A stretch of DNA of 47,244 nt from Candidatus Woesearchaeota archaeon (GCA_016188265.1 JACPID010000024.1:1-47244); one strand, 5' to 3'. Numbered from the stretch's first letter, positions 34,170-43,212 are shown. A program made the numbers and translations. The notes: generated from the sequence alone by a model not told the origin.

Positions 34170-34670
34170 ATGAATGAAGAATTTCTTGAGTACTGGAGAG
34201 AAGGTAATGATTTATTAAAGCAAAAAAAATATGATGATGCATTAGAAATGCTTAATATTGCTTTGTCAAGCATTCCTGAATCTAATGATTATAATTTTCA
34301 TAAATTTATTATTTTAATGGATATTGGAAGTATTAAAGCATTAAAAGAATTATATGGGGAAGCAAAAACTGCTATGGAGGCTGCTTTTAATTATATTTAT
34401 TATTGTTCAGATAAAGAAACAAAAGCATCTTTTTTTTTAAGAATAGCTACAATTTATTATAAACTTTCAAGAAACGAAGAGAACAGGTTAGAAAAATACT
34501 TTTATGAATACCAATGCGAGGAATGTGTTAAAAATAGCATTTCTTTGTATGCTATGGTTTCAAATAAAAAATTATTAGAAAATGCAAAATCCCTCGAAAG
34601 GTTAATTAAAAAAAATCAAGAATTTAGTATAACAAATAATCCTTGGTCTACTTTTGAATTAAAAGAATAA
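34170..34670 (+). CDS. TPR-like helical repeat protein
   Basis: 166 residues. Residues 5-36 fit a tetratricopeptide repeat (Trp-Arg-Glu-Gly-Asn ... Tyr-Asp-Asp-Ala-Leu-Glu ... Ala-Leu), and further helix pairs follow at about 45-75 and 83-130. TPR proteins scaffold protein contacts. It stands alone between alaS and a convergent surface-protein gene. Confidence 0.75.
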   Translation: MNEEFLEYWREGNDLLKQKKYDDALEMLNIALSSIPESNDYNFHKFIILMDIGSIKALKELYGEAKTAMEAAFNYIYYCSDKETKASFFLRIATIYYKLSRNEENRLEKYFYEYQCEECVKNSISLYAMVSNKKLLENAKSLERLIKKNQEFSITNNPWSTFELKE

Positions 34671-34715
34671 AAAAGAAAAGAAAAAGAGAAATTTTAAAAA
34701 AAATTTCTTCTTATT

Positions 34716-35720
34716 TTAAAGCTCTTCGTCTTCACTTCTGAGCTTGCTGAAACCAATTATTAAACCAACAACAACTAATAATGCAACAAGTACTAATAAT
34801 ACTACTTCAAGTGCACGTTTTAGCTTGCTTGGCTGATCTTTTGCAGTTGAATCATCAACTACTACTGCTGATTCTTCATTGGTTTTCTGAACAGTAACTG
34901 TTGTTTGTACTGGTTCTTGAGCTGCAGATTCACTTGCTTGAACAACAGTTGCTGGCTCAACAACAAGATTTAACAATACTGGTTCAGTTTGCCTGTATTT
35001 GTTATCATATTGGACATCGACACGAAGTGTGTATGTTCCTGGCTTAACATCTGAACCTAGTTTTAAGTACATTTCTTCAGTTTCTTCTTCATCATCAGTT
35101 TCAACTTCTTCAACATAATCTGAAGTACTGAGGCCAAGTTCTGGAACACTGACAGTTACTTTAACATTTTTCTCGTCTTTTTCTCCATTGTTTTCAAGTC
35201 TAACAGTTGTGAGTAAAGCTTGGCCTGCTTTAACTGTTGTGCTTGGGAAAACATTAACATCCTCGACACTTAATTCATGTCGGGGTACATCGACTTTGAT
35301 GTTAAAGTTTTTAACAAGTACTGTTCCATCACGGTCAGATAATAATACTCTGAGTTTGTAATTATCTTCAGCAAGATCTTTTGGAAGTTGCAATTTTAAT
35401 TTTTTAACAGTTAAATGGCTTTTTTCCAAAGAAAAGACGCCCGTATTTGCAACTACTCTCTGGACATCATTATATTCATATCCAGATAAGAAAACTTGTA
35501 ACTCAAGATTATCAACATCTTGATCTGTTGTTAAGTGTACTTTTACTTCCACTTCAGAATTTCGTTCTAAATCAAGTCTGTTTACTCCATTTTCAAGGAC
35601 TGTTACGTCATTGAGTTCGACTTCTTCAACTGTTACTGGCAGTGCAGTAACTGCAAATGCTAAAACAAAAAGTGCTAAAAGCATTGCGCTGAATTTTCCA
35701 AAGATTTTATTTGCTTTCAT
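34716..35720 (-). CDS. C-terminally anchored surface protein with CARDB-like domains
   Basis: 334 residues: signal peptide 1-26 (cut after AVTA), two strand-rich Ig/CARDB-like domains (about 30-145 and 150-255), a Thr/Ser/Gln/Val linker (about 258-300) likely to be glycosylated, one TM helix (about 304-327) and a short acidic cytosolic tail. The layout is that of an archaeal S-layer-associated or stalk protein. The upstream TATA (minus-strand ATTTAAATATTA at 35781-35792) with a GGGGGT Shine-Dalgarno before the ATG suggests a leadered transcript. Confidence 0.82.
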   Translation of the reverse strand: MKANKIFGKFSAMLLALFVLAFAVTALPVTVEEVELNDVTVLENGVNRLDLERNSEVEVKVHLTTDQDVDNLELQVFLSGYEYNDVQRVVANTGVFSLEKSHLTVKKLKLQLPKDLAEDNYKLRVLLSDRDGTVLVKNFNIKVDVPRHELSVEDVNVFPSTTVKAGQALLTTVRLENNGEKDEKNVKVTVSVPELGLSTSDYVEEVETDDEEETEEMYLKLGSDVKPGTYTLRVDVQYDNKYRQTEPVLLNLVVEPATVVQASESAAQEPVQTTVTVQKTNEESAVVVDDSTAKDQPSKLKRALEVVLLVLVALLVVVGLIIGFSKLRSEDEEL

Positions 35721-35780
35721 TGTTACCCCCGACGAATATTTTCGAAATATGATGTTTTATTATCAATTGAAATTACCTAC

Positions 35781-35792
35781 TAATATTTAAAT
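35781..35792 (-). promoter_or_regulatory. TATA box of the anchored surface protein gene
   Basis: ATTTAAATATTA on the minus strand, 61-72 nt upstream of the start, implying a leader of about 35-40 nt. Confidence 0.45.
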
Positions 35793-35860
35793 GTTTCGGA
35801 CCTGTTGCTACTGTAGAGGGAAAACCTTTATAATGGCTGATTTGATTAATTTGCGAACAT

Positions 35861-35870
35861 TTTTTAAATT
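35861..35870 (+). promoter_or_regulatory. Probable TATA box of infB
   Basis: TTTTTAAATT, 21-30 nt upstream of ATG 35891. A second candidate, TTTATAAT, lies at 35827-35834. Confidence 0.4.
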
Positions 35871-35890
35871 ACTCTCTTATAATTCTTATA

Positions 35891-37639
35891 ATGTTGCGAC
35901 AGCCTATTGTTTCAGTTTTAGGGCATGTTGATCATGGTAAAACAAGTTTACTTGATCAAATTAGAGGCAGTGCTATTGCTGCAAAAGAAGCTGGAGGAAT
36001 AACTCAAGCAATTGGTGCATCGATTATTCCTGCTGATACTATTAAAAAAATATGCGGAAAATTATTGCAGGTAGCTAATGTTAAATTTTTTATGCCTGGT
36101 ATTTTAATTATAGATACTCCTGGCCATGCAGCTTTTATGAATATGCGAAAGCATGGGGGAAATCTTGCTGATATTGCAATTTTAGTTATTGATATTAATG
36201 AAGGAATAATGCCTCAAACACAAGAAAGCATTGAAATTCTAAAATCATATAAAACACCTTTTATAATAGCAGCAAATAAAATTGATCTAATTCCGCAATG
36301 GCAGTTGCATAAAAAATCAATAATAGAGTCAATAAATTTGCAATCACAAGCTGCTATAATAACTGTTGAAACAAAAATATACGAGATTGTAGGAAAACTG
36401 TATGATCTTGGATTGCAAGCAGATCGTTTTGATAGGGTAAGTGATTATACTAAACAAATTGCAATAATTCCAATATCTGCAAAAACTGGTGAAGGAATTC
36501 CTGAATTATTAATGGTTATGGCAGGGCTTACACAAAAATATCTTGAACAAACACTTCAGGTAAATGTTGAAGGGCCTGCTAAAGGCACTGTTTTAGAAGT
36601 TAAAGAACAAAAAGGCTTGGGAAAAGTTCTTGACGTAATAATATATGATGGAAAATTAAAGGTTAATGACAAGATAATCATAGGAGCATTGGATGAACCT
36701 GTTGTAACAAAAGTAAAAATTCTTTTAGAGCCTGAACCACTTGCAGAAATGAGAGTAAAATCACCATTTAAAACTGTTAAAGAAGTTACAGCATCTACAG
36801 GAGTAAGAATTGCAGCGCCTGGTATTGATAATGTTATTGGCGGAGTTCCAATTTTTGTAGTAAGTAATTCTGTAGAAGATTTGCAGCGTCAAATAAAAGA
36901 AGAGATGGGTGAAGTTCTTTTTGAAAATGCTGAAAAAGGAGTTGTAATAAAAGCAGACAGTCTTGGAAGTCTTGAAGCTCTTTTGCTTCTTTTAAAACAA
37001 AAAAACATCCCAGTTAAAAAAGCAAGCATAGGCAGCATTACAAAAAAAGACATAGTAGATGCAGAAGCAATGCTTGAAAAAGAACCAATCTTTGCAGCTA
37101 TTCTTGGATTTAATATTTCTAGGCCTGATCAAGAACCTGAAAAAGTTAAAGTATTAACAAATGATGTTATTTATCGTTTAATTGAAACATATGAAGAGTG
37201 GAGTGAAGGAAAAAAGAAAAATCTTGAGCTTGAAAAAATTGAAACTCTCACTAGGCCTTGTAAAATTCAACTGCTTCAAGGGTATGTATTTAGGCAAAAT
37301 AATCCTGCAGTTGTTGGAGTTGAAGTAATTTTAGGAACTTTAAAAAGCAACACTCCGTTAATGAACAAACAGGGAAACATAATAACTACTGTGAAGGGCA
37401 TTCAGCATGAGCAGGAAAATATTGAAAAAGCAGAACGCGGAAAAAAAGTTGCAATTTCATTGCCAGGGGTAACAATTGGAAGGCAACTTCATGAAGGAGA
37501 TATTTTGTATTCAGCAATAACAGAGAATGAATTTAGAAAGTACAAAGAATTTAAGCAATATCTTACAAATGATGAAAAAGAATTATTAAAAGAAATTGCT
37601 CAATTCATGCGTGAAAAAAATGCTGTATGGGGTGTTTGA
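35891..37639 (+). CDS. infB: Translation initiation factor aIF5B
   Basis: 582 residues, the archaeal IF2/eIF5B length. GTPase motifs: G1 GHVDHGKT (11-18), G3 DTPGH (75-79), G4 NKID (129-132) and an Ile-Ser-Ala-Lys G5 near 197-200. Domain 2 beta barrel, the IF2 linker domain and a C-terminal domain IV follow. It promotes subunit joining and initiator-tRNA placement. Its stop overlaps the start of the following PUA-like gene (TGATG). Confidence 0.97.
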   Translation: MLRQPIVSVLGHVDHGKTSLLDQIRGSAIAAKEAGGITQAIGASIIPADTIKKICGKLLQVANVKFFMPGILIIDTPGHAAFMNMRKHGGNLADIAILVIDINEGIMPQTQESIEILKSYKTPFIIAANKIDLIPQWQLHKKSIIESINLQSQAAIITVETKIYEIVGKLYDLGLQADRFDRVSDYTKQIAIIPISAKTGEGIPELLMVMAGLTQKYLEQTLQVNVEGPAKGTVLEVKEQKGLGKVLDVIIYDGKLKVNDKIIIGALDEPVVTKVKILLEPEPLAEMRVKSPFKTVKEVTASTGVRIAAPGIDNVIGGVPIFVVSNSVEDLQRQIKEEMGEVLFENAEKGVVIKADSLGSLEALLLLLKQKNIPVKKASIGSITKKDIVDAEAMLEKEPIFAAILGFNISRPDQEPEKVKVLTNDVIYRLIETYEEWSEGKKKNLELEKIETLTRPCKIQLLQGYVFRQNNPAVVGVEVILGTLKSNTPLMNKQGNIITTVKGIQHEQENIEKAERGKKVAISLPGVTIGRQLHEGDILYSAITENEFRKYKEFKQYLTNDEKELLKEIAQFMREKNAVWGV

Positions 37640-38109
37640 TGAAAGCAATATTTTTGAAAAGCAAGGAAAAAAAAGAGGTTATCAAAAAAATTAAAGATCA
37701 ATGGAGTGTAGATTGCTCTCAATGGCTGAAAAAATATGCTTTTTTGAAAAATGAAAAAGATAAATTATTTCTCATTAATTCAAACATAGCTGGTATTCAA
37801 TTTGAAGAACTGCGAATATCTACTCTTGGATTATATGTAGCGGAACTAAAAAATAATCAAATACGTTTAAGTATTGAAGGATCACAACTCATAGGGCCTG
37901 ATGCAAAAAAAAACATCCTTGAAATAAATGATGAACAAGAAAAAAAATGGATTATAGGAAATGATTTAGATATAAATATTGACAAAATGGGTTTTCAAAT
38001 AATAAAACATAATAATGATTTTTTAGGCACTGGAAAAATAGTTAATAACAAAGTATTAAATTATGTGCCAAAAGAAAGAAGACTGCAAGCAAAAGCATTT
38101 GAAGAATGA
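37639..38109 (+). CDS. PUA-domain RNA-binding protein (RsmF/NOP2 C-terminal-like)
   Basis: 156 residues from ATG 37639, which overlaps the infB stop. The C-terminal half has the layout of a PUA domain: Gly-Pro-Asp-Ala-Lys-Lys (about 89-94), a Trp-Ile-x-Gly-Asn-Asp-Leu strand (about 107-113), Phe-Leu-Gly-Thr-Gly-Lys and the closing Asn-Tyr-Val-Pro-Lys-Glu-Arg-Arg-Leu. That ending matches the small archaeal PUA proteins related to the C-terminus of tRNA/rRNA m5C methyltransferases; the methyltransferase itself is absent. A role in ribosome assembly or translation fits the infB operon. Confidence 0.65.
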   Translation: MKAIFLKSKEKKEVIKKIKDQWSVDCSQWLKKYAFLKNEKDKLFLINSNIAGIQFEELRISTLGLYVAELKNNQIRLSIEGSQLIGPDAKKNILEINDEQEKKWIIGNDLDINIDKMGFQIIKHNNDFLGTGKIVNNKVLNYVPKERRLQAKAFEE

Positions 38110-38128
38110 TGAAGAAAAGGCGAGCAAT

Positions 38129-38950
38129 ATGTTGTTTAATGAAAAAAATAAAAAAAATCTAGAAGAAATAATTAAAGAAAATAAAATAAAGAGACATTTT
38201 GAAAAAACAAATTATTCTTTAACTGATGTTCTTAAGCATCCAATAAAATATTCAAGCGGTGGTTTTCAAGAAGCTTGGGATGATTTGAATTATTCAGTTT
38301 ATAGTTGTGTTAACATATCAAAAACAAAAACAGAATCATTGACTAAATTTTTTGGATTAAATGCTGGTTTATTAACATTTTTTGGAATATGGGCTGTTCC
38401 GCATGAATTAATTCATGCAGGAGTAAATAAATTAACAGGTGGCATAAATAAAGAAATTGTTATTAATTCATTATACGGTGGAAGTATTATTAGTAAATAC
38501 TTTTCTGAAATTCAGTCAAAATTAATGTTGCCCTTTATCGGAGGATATGTTGTGCCAGAAAACAATAGTGATTTAGGATTAGTAGCAATGGCTTTAGCTC
38601 CTTATGTTCTTACACCTTTAGGATTATGTATTGCAAAAAAAGGAAGAGAAAACAAGAATTTATTAACTGCATTATTCGGGTCAGCGCTTATTGCAGCGCA
38701 TCTAGGGGGGGTTGTTGGAGATTTCTGGAGTGTAGGGAGAACTATTATGCTTAAAGGACTAGAAATGTTATATTTTGGTTTAGGAGAAAATACTTCTAAA
38801 TTACCTGAAGAAGCAAATTTATTAGAGCTAAGTTTTTTGCTGCTTGGAGGTTTTTATATAGGATCAAAAGTAATGGGTTATTCATACAGGTTATGCAAAG
38901 GAGCTTTTAATTCAATTAATCAAGCATTCCATAATTCATCTCCAACATGA
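38129..38950 (+). CDS. Putative integral-membrane zinc metalloprotease (HExxH)
   Basis: 273 residues from ATG 38129, preceded by AGGCGAG; longer in-frame starts exist but overlap the upstream gene. A hydrophilic 70-residue N-terminus is followed by hydrophobic helices. HELIH (92-96) lies in a membrane helix (Trp-Ala-Val-Pro-HELIH-Ala), and His191 with Asp198 in a later helix (AAHLGGVVGD, 189-198) could supply the third metal ligand. The pattern resembles DUF3267/M50-like membrane zincins. Substrate unknown. The 3' end overlaps the convergent MCT-1-like gene by 31 nt. Confidence 0.68.
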   Translation: MLFNEKNKKNLEEIIKENKIKRHFEKTNYSLTDVLKHPIKYSSGGFQEAWDDLNYSVYSCVNISKTKTESLTKFFGLNAGLLTFFGIWAVPHELIHAGVNKLTGGINKEIVINSLYGGSIISKYFSEIQSKLMLPFIGGYVVPENNSDLGLVAMALAPYVLTPLGLCIAKKGRENKNLLTALFGSALIAAHLGGVVGDFWSVGRTIMLKGLEMLYFGLGENTSKLPEEANLLELSFLLLGGFYIGSKVMGYSYRLCKGAFNSINQAFHNSSPT

Positions 38951-39381
38951 TGAATATTTTTAACAACTTTGCCTGACTGCATATTTTTCATTGCTTCTGA
39001 ATCAAATAAAGCAATACCTACAGCTAAAGGTTTTTTATGCATAATGTCCACAATAACAACAAAATCATTTTGTTTAATATTCCCACTAATCTCAACTATG
39101 CCTGGACGCATAACATCTGCGCCATCTGCAATAAATTTAACTGCACCCATATCAACAATGATGGTTTTAATAACTTGTTTTTGAAGCAATAATTTAAGCG
39201 CAGGAGCCCATTTTTTCTCATAGATAAAAAATACTGGTTGATCATTTAAATACAAAATAGTATGCTTATTTTTCACGCTATAAACCGCATCTTTTTTAGA
39301 AAATAAATCAGAAATTCCAAATTGTTGTTTTAATTCATAATTTAAATTTAAAATTTCTGATTTATTTAATCTTTTTTTCAT
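38920..39381 (-). CDS. MCT-1/Tma20-like PUA protein
   Basis: 153 residues: an N-terminal DUF1947-like domain (1-75) and a C-terminal PUA domain (76-153) with VDMGAVKFIADGADVMRPGI and a Val-Gly-Ile-Ala-Leu strand. Relatives are the archaeal homologues of eukaryotic MCT-1/Tma20, ribosome-associated proteins that with DENR aid recycling and re-initiation. The start overlaps the stop of the DUF371 gene by ATGA. Confidence 0.88.
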   Translation of the reverse strand: MKKRLNKSEILNLNYELKQQFGISDLFSKKDAVYSVKNKHTILYLNDQPVFFIYEKKWAPALKLLLQKQVIKTIIVDMGAVKFIADGADVMRPGIVEISGNIKQNDFVVIVDIMHKKPLAVGIALFDSEAMKNMQSGKVVKNIHHVGDELWNA

Positions 39382-39782
39382 AAAGGTAAAATAGTAACAT
39401 GCATTTTTTGTTCAGGATTTTTCATAGCATTAATAATATCTCTATTAACATGTTTTGCAGCTTTATTTGCATCTATTGCAAAGGTTCTTTCTGAAATGTA
39501 CTGGCCTAAGCGAATTACTATTTCTTTGCTGTGATTAAATCTTTTATTAACAATTGCAATTATTTCATCTTTAAAAAAATTTGCTTCAAGAACAATTTTT
39601 ACTTTATTATTTTTTTTAACAAGTTCAAGCAGTTCTTTAGCATCAAAATCAGCTTTTATTCCAATAATACAATTGCCTTTTTCAGTAAGATAAACATCTT
39701 TTGTAAATTCAAAAGTAGTTGGGTGAGTGCCTAAAATACTTTTGTGGCCGTAACAACAAAAATGCATTATTGTTTTTTTCAT
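39378..39782 (-). CDS. DUF371 protein
   Basis: 134 residues of the archaeal DUF371 family: a Tyr-Gly-His-x-x-Ile-Leu-Gly-Thr-His-Pro-Thr-Thr-Phe-Glu-Phe-Thr-Lys-Asp opening and Gly-Asn-Cys-Ile-Ile-Gly-Ile-Lys-Ala-Asp strand are diagnostic. Function is not established; co-transcription with the MCT-1-like protein suggests a translation or RNA context. Confidence 0.85.
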   Translation of the reverse strand: MKKTIMHFCCYGHKSILGTHPTTFEFTKDVYLTEKGNCIIGIKADFDAKELLELVKKNNKVKIVLEANFFKDEIIAIVNKRFNHSKEIVIRLGQYISERTFAIDANKAAKHVNRDIINAMKNPEQKMHVTILPL

Positions 39783-39832
39783 AGTTGTATTTATCTTTCA
39801 TGTGGCAAAGTTAGGTATTATGCGCACACTAT

Positions 39833-39842
39833 TTTTATAAAA
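39833..39842 (+). promoter_or_regulatory. TATA box of the asparagine-synthase-domain gene
   Basis: TTTTATAAAA, 22-31 nt upstream of ATG 39864, favouring that start over the TTG at 39855. Confidence 0.5.
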
Positions 39843-39863
39843 CTTTCTTACTAATTGCATCAA

Positions 39864-40730
39864 ATGATTCAACAATTTGAACAAGGCAATTTAATGCCTG
39901 AAAAAGAATGGCAAAATTATATTATGCAGTTAGAAAAAGAAAGCAAGCCGTCAAATAAAGAAGAAGTAAAAAAAGCATTGATTGATGCAGTAAAAAAAAG
40001 AATTCCCAATAAAAAATTTGGTATTTTTTTTTCAGGAGGTGTAGATTCAACAACCATAGCATTTTTGTGTAAACAAAATAATGCTGATTTCACATGCTAT
40101 TCAGTTGGTTTAGAAGGATCTCCTGATTTAATTGAAGGAAAAAAAGCAGCTGAAAAACTTGGCTTAACTCTTAGACAAAAAAAATTTACAATTAAAGAAG
40201 CTGAAGAGATTTTTAAAAAAACAGCAAAATTATTTGATAATCCAGATCCATTGAATGTGGGTGTTGGAGGAGTTATTTTGGCTGCAGTAGAATTAGCAAA
40301 AGAAGATAAAATAAACACATTTTTTAGCGGTCTTGGCAGTGAAGAAATATTTGCAGGATATCAAAGGCATGCAGAAGCAAAAGATGTACATGCTGAATGC
40401 TGGCGAGGGCTTAAAGAAATGTGGAGGAGGGATTTTACAAGAGATTATAAAATTGCAAGCGCTTTAGGAATACATGCGCTGGTTCCATTTCTTGATGAAG
40501 AGCTGATAAGAAAAGCCATGGGAATTTCAGGTGATAAAAAAATCAATGGTGATCATAAAAAAGTAATTCTTCGCGAAATTAGTGAAGAGCTCGGAGTTCC
40601 TAAAGAATTTGCTTGGAGAAAGAAAAAAGCAGCTCAATATGGAAGCTGGTTTGATAAAGCAATGGAAAAACTAGCAAAAAAAATAAGAGTAAATAAAGTA
40701 GAATATGTGAAAATGTTGAATAAAAAATAA
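39864..40730 (+). CDS. Stand-alone asparagine-synthase (PP-loop) domain protein
   Basis: 288 residues. The ATP-pyrophosphatase P-loop SGGVDS is at 57-62; Gly-Leu-Gly-Ser-Glu-Glu-Ile-Phe-Ala-Gly-Tyr (about 161-171) and Pro-Phe-Leu-Asp-Glu-Glu (about 211-216) are the asparagine-synthetase C-domain signatures, and the basic Lys-Lys-Lys-Ala-Ala-Gln-Tyr-Gly tail is conserved in AsnB-like enzymes. The N-terminal class II glutaminase domain of AsnB is missing, so it would need free ammonia or a separate amidotransferase, or it may amidate or adenylate another substrate. Confidence 0.85.
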   Translation: MIQQFEQGNLMPEKEWQNYIMQLEKESKPSNKEEVKKALIDAVKKRIPNKKFGIFFSGGVDSTTIAFLCKQNNADFTCYSVGLEGSPDLIEGKKAAEKLGLTLRQKKFTIKEAEEIFKKTAKLFDNPDPLNVGVGGVILAAVELAKEDKINTFFSGLGSEEIFAGYQRHAEAKDVHAECWRGLKEMWRRDFTRDYKIASALGIHALVPFLDEELIRKAMGISGDKKINGDHKKVILREISEELGVPKEFAWRKKKAAQYGSWFDKAMEKLAKKIRVNKVEYVKMLNKK

Positions 40731-40731
40731 A

Positions 40732-43158
40732 TTATTTCAACATTTTTATCGGTTTTTTCCACAAATTCCATAATTTTCTGGAAAATATTAATGCCAATAA
40801 TAATTCAAGAATAAATAGCCACATGTTAAACGTGCATAAAATGTTTATTAAAATCAGCAATAATAATAAAATTATTGATGCACTTACAATTGTGAAAAAG
40901 CTTTTGTGTCTAGCAGAATAATTTTTAACATATCTATTGACGCTGAGAGTTATTATTAACAATAATATAAATGCAGTTAATAAACCCCATTTTAATTCTG
41001 AAGAACAATAAAATTCTTTTCTAAAAATAGTAGCGCAATCTGTTGGACAGCTAATTGCATCTTCATCAACACCGCAATAACCATTACCACAACCGCATAT
41101 TTTATCAGGCGCTTTTTCTGAAGCAACATGCTTTCCAACTATAACAAGGCTTTCTTTTGGGCAAAAAGGCATACTTAATTCAAAATATTGCTGGTTGCCG
41201 AGCAATGCTCTGTCTGTTATATCTTTTCTTACTTCTTTTGAAACAATTTTTTCCAGAATATTGCGAGCAATTGGGTGCTCAACAATTAATGTATGAGGAA
41301 CATCTAATTCCCAATAATTATCACAGCGATTATTAACATAAATTCCGCCAACATTTTGCGCACTTTTAACTGGGACAATACCATCATTTTTTTCTTTTAC
41401 ACCTAATAATTTTGTAAATTCATAAGGCTGTATTCCTGCAATTACTGAATATTCTATTCCACTAACACGATCAACAAGCTTTCCTTTTATTAATTCTTGA
41501 ACCACCTGCGTATTAATGTCAAACCATCCTGGAATTTTACTATTGACTAAAATATTAAGCAAATCATTAAAAATACCTTCGTCAACAACTCCGTTATTAG
41601 GTACAGAAACAAGAATTACTTTTCTTATTTTATTCAGAAATGATAACTTGTTTTTTTCTGCATATTTAAGAGCTTCTTGAATAATTATTCCACCTAAACT
41701 ATGGCCAACAAAATAAATATTTTCAAACTCATCATTATTTTTTTCAAGATTATCTGCTAAATTTTGTGCATTTTCTTCAATAGGCTGCTTGTAAGGGTAG
41801 CCGAAAGTCCATGCTTGAAATGGCTGTTGAGTTTGCCTAATATCATCAATAATATCCTGATAAGTTGCTGGTGAAACCCCTAATCCATGAACAAGAATAA
41901 CAGCATCTTTTGTTCCTGATAATGAATCATAAACACGTTCCAAAGCAGGTTTTTTACAATTAACACAAATCTGGCCAAATAATGCAAAAATATTTTCATC
42001 AATTTCTAAATTAACATTTGTTGAAAATGTAAATGTTTGTTTATCAATTGATCCGCCAAGATAAACCCAAGCTTCATCAATAAGTGAATAAGCGCTAACA
42101 GAATCAGGATCAATGCTTGGATCTGAAATATAAGGAAGAACAATTCTTGCACTGGCAGATTGATCACTGGCAACAATAACCGGAGCGCCTAATATTTTTA
42201 GTGAAGGATTTTTTGGTTGTTTTAATGTTTTTGTTGGTGATGAAATTCTAATATTAACAGGTTGAGTTGTATTTGCAACAGTTAAAATAAGCCTTCCAGC
42301 AGAAACAGAATCGCCTGAATTTAACAATTCTTTTTTAGTAGGTATGTTTATAGGAGCTAAACTTAAATTAAAATACTCTTCTTGCCTATACACTTTTATA
42401 ATATCTTCACCGCAGCTTAATGTTTCAACAGGCATAACATCTAAAGGTGTACAAATAGAAGTATTGCATCTTAATACTTGAATATCCAAATAATTTTGAG
42501 GTACAGAAATTCTGGTATTAAAACTCATATCTTTTGAACATTTAGCTTCAAAAGGAGGAATAATAACATCATAATCTTTAGGTATTTTAATGCCAAATTT
42601 TGTTTCTCGAAGAATAATTCTTTCATTTTCAGAAATATTCATGCAAGCAAATGGGTTAAGTTCAAAATAATGTTCAGGAATTGCAAATAATGAATAAGCT
42701 TTTGTTCCTAATGCGCGCGCAGTATTAAAAAAACCTTCACCTTCAATAACAATTCTACCTTCAGCCAATGCAGATTCAACAACTTTAACAGGATTAGAAG
42801 CTGTTAAAATACTAGTTAAAGTTCTATCGCTTAAACTAACAGCCATTGTTGGCGAAATATAACCTTTTTCAACAACATCAATTACTCTTCCATCTTTAAT
42901 TGTAACACCAAAAATAAATTCTTCATCTTTAGCTTGAATCTGAACATTCATTTTTTGATCGCCAAGCAATGGCTTAAGTGATTTAGGGACTATTAAAAAT
43001 TCAATTTGAGATTTAAGAATAGGAAACATTTTCACAAACTCTTTAGAAGTGATTTTTTCAGGACACTTGCCAAAACATTGATCAACAACAGGAACAGCAT
43101 CTGCAAAAACAAAAGGAATAATAATTAAAATACATAAAACTATCACGCTCTTTTTCAT
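40732..43158 (-). CDS. Surface mosaic protein: SCP2-like domain, lipase-type alpha/beta hydrolase, Cys knot, TM anchor
   Basis: 808 residues. Signal peptide 1-20. Residues about 60-150 resemble an SCP2 lipid-binding domain (Val-Ser-Leu-Ser-Asp-Arg-Thr-Leu then Ala-Leu-Ala-Glu-Gly-Arg-Ile-Val-Ile-Glu-Gly). A beta domain follows (about 280-398). The alpha/beta hydrolase spans 415-640 with oxyanion HGLG (424-427), nucleophile elbow GHSLGG (Ser487), and probable Asp592 and His622. A Cys-Gly-Asn-Gly-Tyr-Cys ... Cys-Pro-x-Asp-Cys knot (688-708) precedes two to three TM helices (723-792). Likely a surface lipase or esterase. The promoter TATA is shared with the divergent GT2 gene. Confidence 0.82.
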   Translation of the reverse strand: MKKSVIVLCILIIIPFVFADAVPVVDQCFGKCPEKITSKEFVKMFPILKSQIEFLIVPKSLKPLLGDQKMNVQIQAKDEEFIFGVTIKDGRVIDVVEKGYISPTMAVSLSDRTLTSILTASNPVKVVESALAEGRIVIEGEGFFNTARALGTKAYSLFAIPEHYFELNPFACMNISENERIILRETKFGIKIPKDYDVIIPPFEAKCSKDMSFNTRISVPQNYLDIQVLRCNTSICTPLDVMPVETLSCGEDIIKVYRQEEYFNLSLAPINIPTKKELLNSGDSVSAGRLILTVANTTQPVNIRISSPTKTLKQPKNPSLKILGAPVIVASDQSASARIVLPYISDPSIDPDSVSAYSLIDEAWVYLGGSIDKQTFTFSTNVNLEIDENIFALFGQICVNCKKPALERVYDSLSGTKDAVILVHGLGVSPATYQDIIDDIRQTQQPFQAWTFGYPYKQPIEENAQNLADNLEKNNDEFENIYFVGHSLGGIIIQEALKYAEKNKLSFLNKIRKVILVSVPNNGVVDEGIFNDLLNILVNSKIPGWFDINTQVVQELIKGKLVDRVSGIEYSVIAGIQPYEFTKLLGVKEKNDGIVPVKSAQNVGGIYVNNRCDNYWELDVPHTLIVEHPIARNILEKIVSKEVRKDITDRALLGNQQYFELSMPFCPKESLVIVGKHVASEKAPDKICGCGNGYCGVDEDAISCPTDCATIFRKEFYCSSELKWGLLTAFILLLIITLSVNRYVKNYSARHKSFFTIVSASIILLLLLILINILCTFNMWLFILELLLALIFSRKLWNLWKKPIKMLK

Positions 43159-43181
43159 CTATTTATTACATACAGATAAAC

Positions 43182-43189
43182 TATATAAA
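43182..43189. promoter_or_regulatory. Symmetric TATA box of a bidirectional promoter
   Basis: TATATAAA on the plus strand begins 31 nt before ATG 43213; its complement TTTATATA begins 31 nt before the minus-strand ATG at 43158. One element is therefore correctly placed for both genes. Confidence 0.6.
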
Positions 43190-43212
43190 GATAATGGGTT
43201 ATTCTTATTTTC

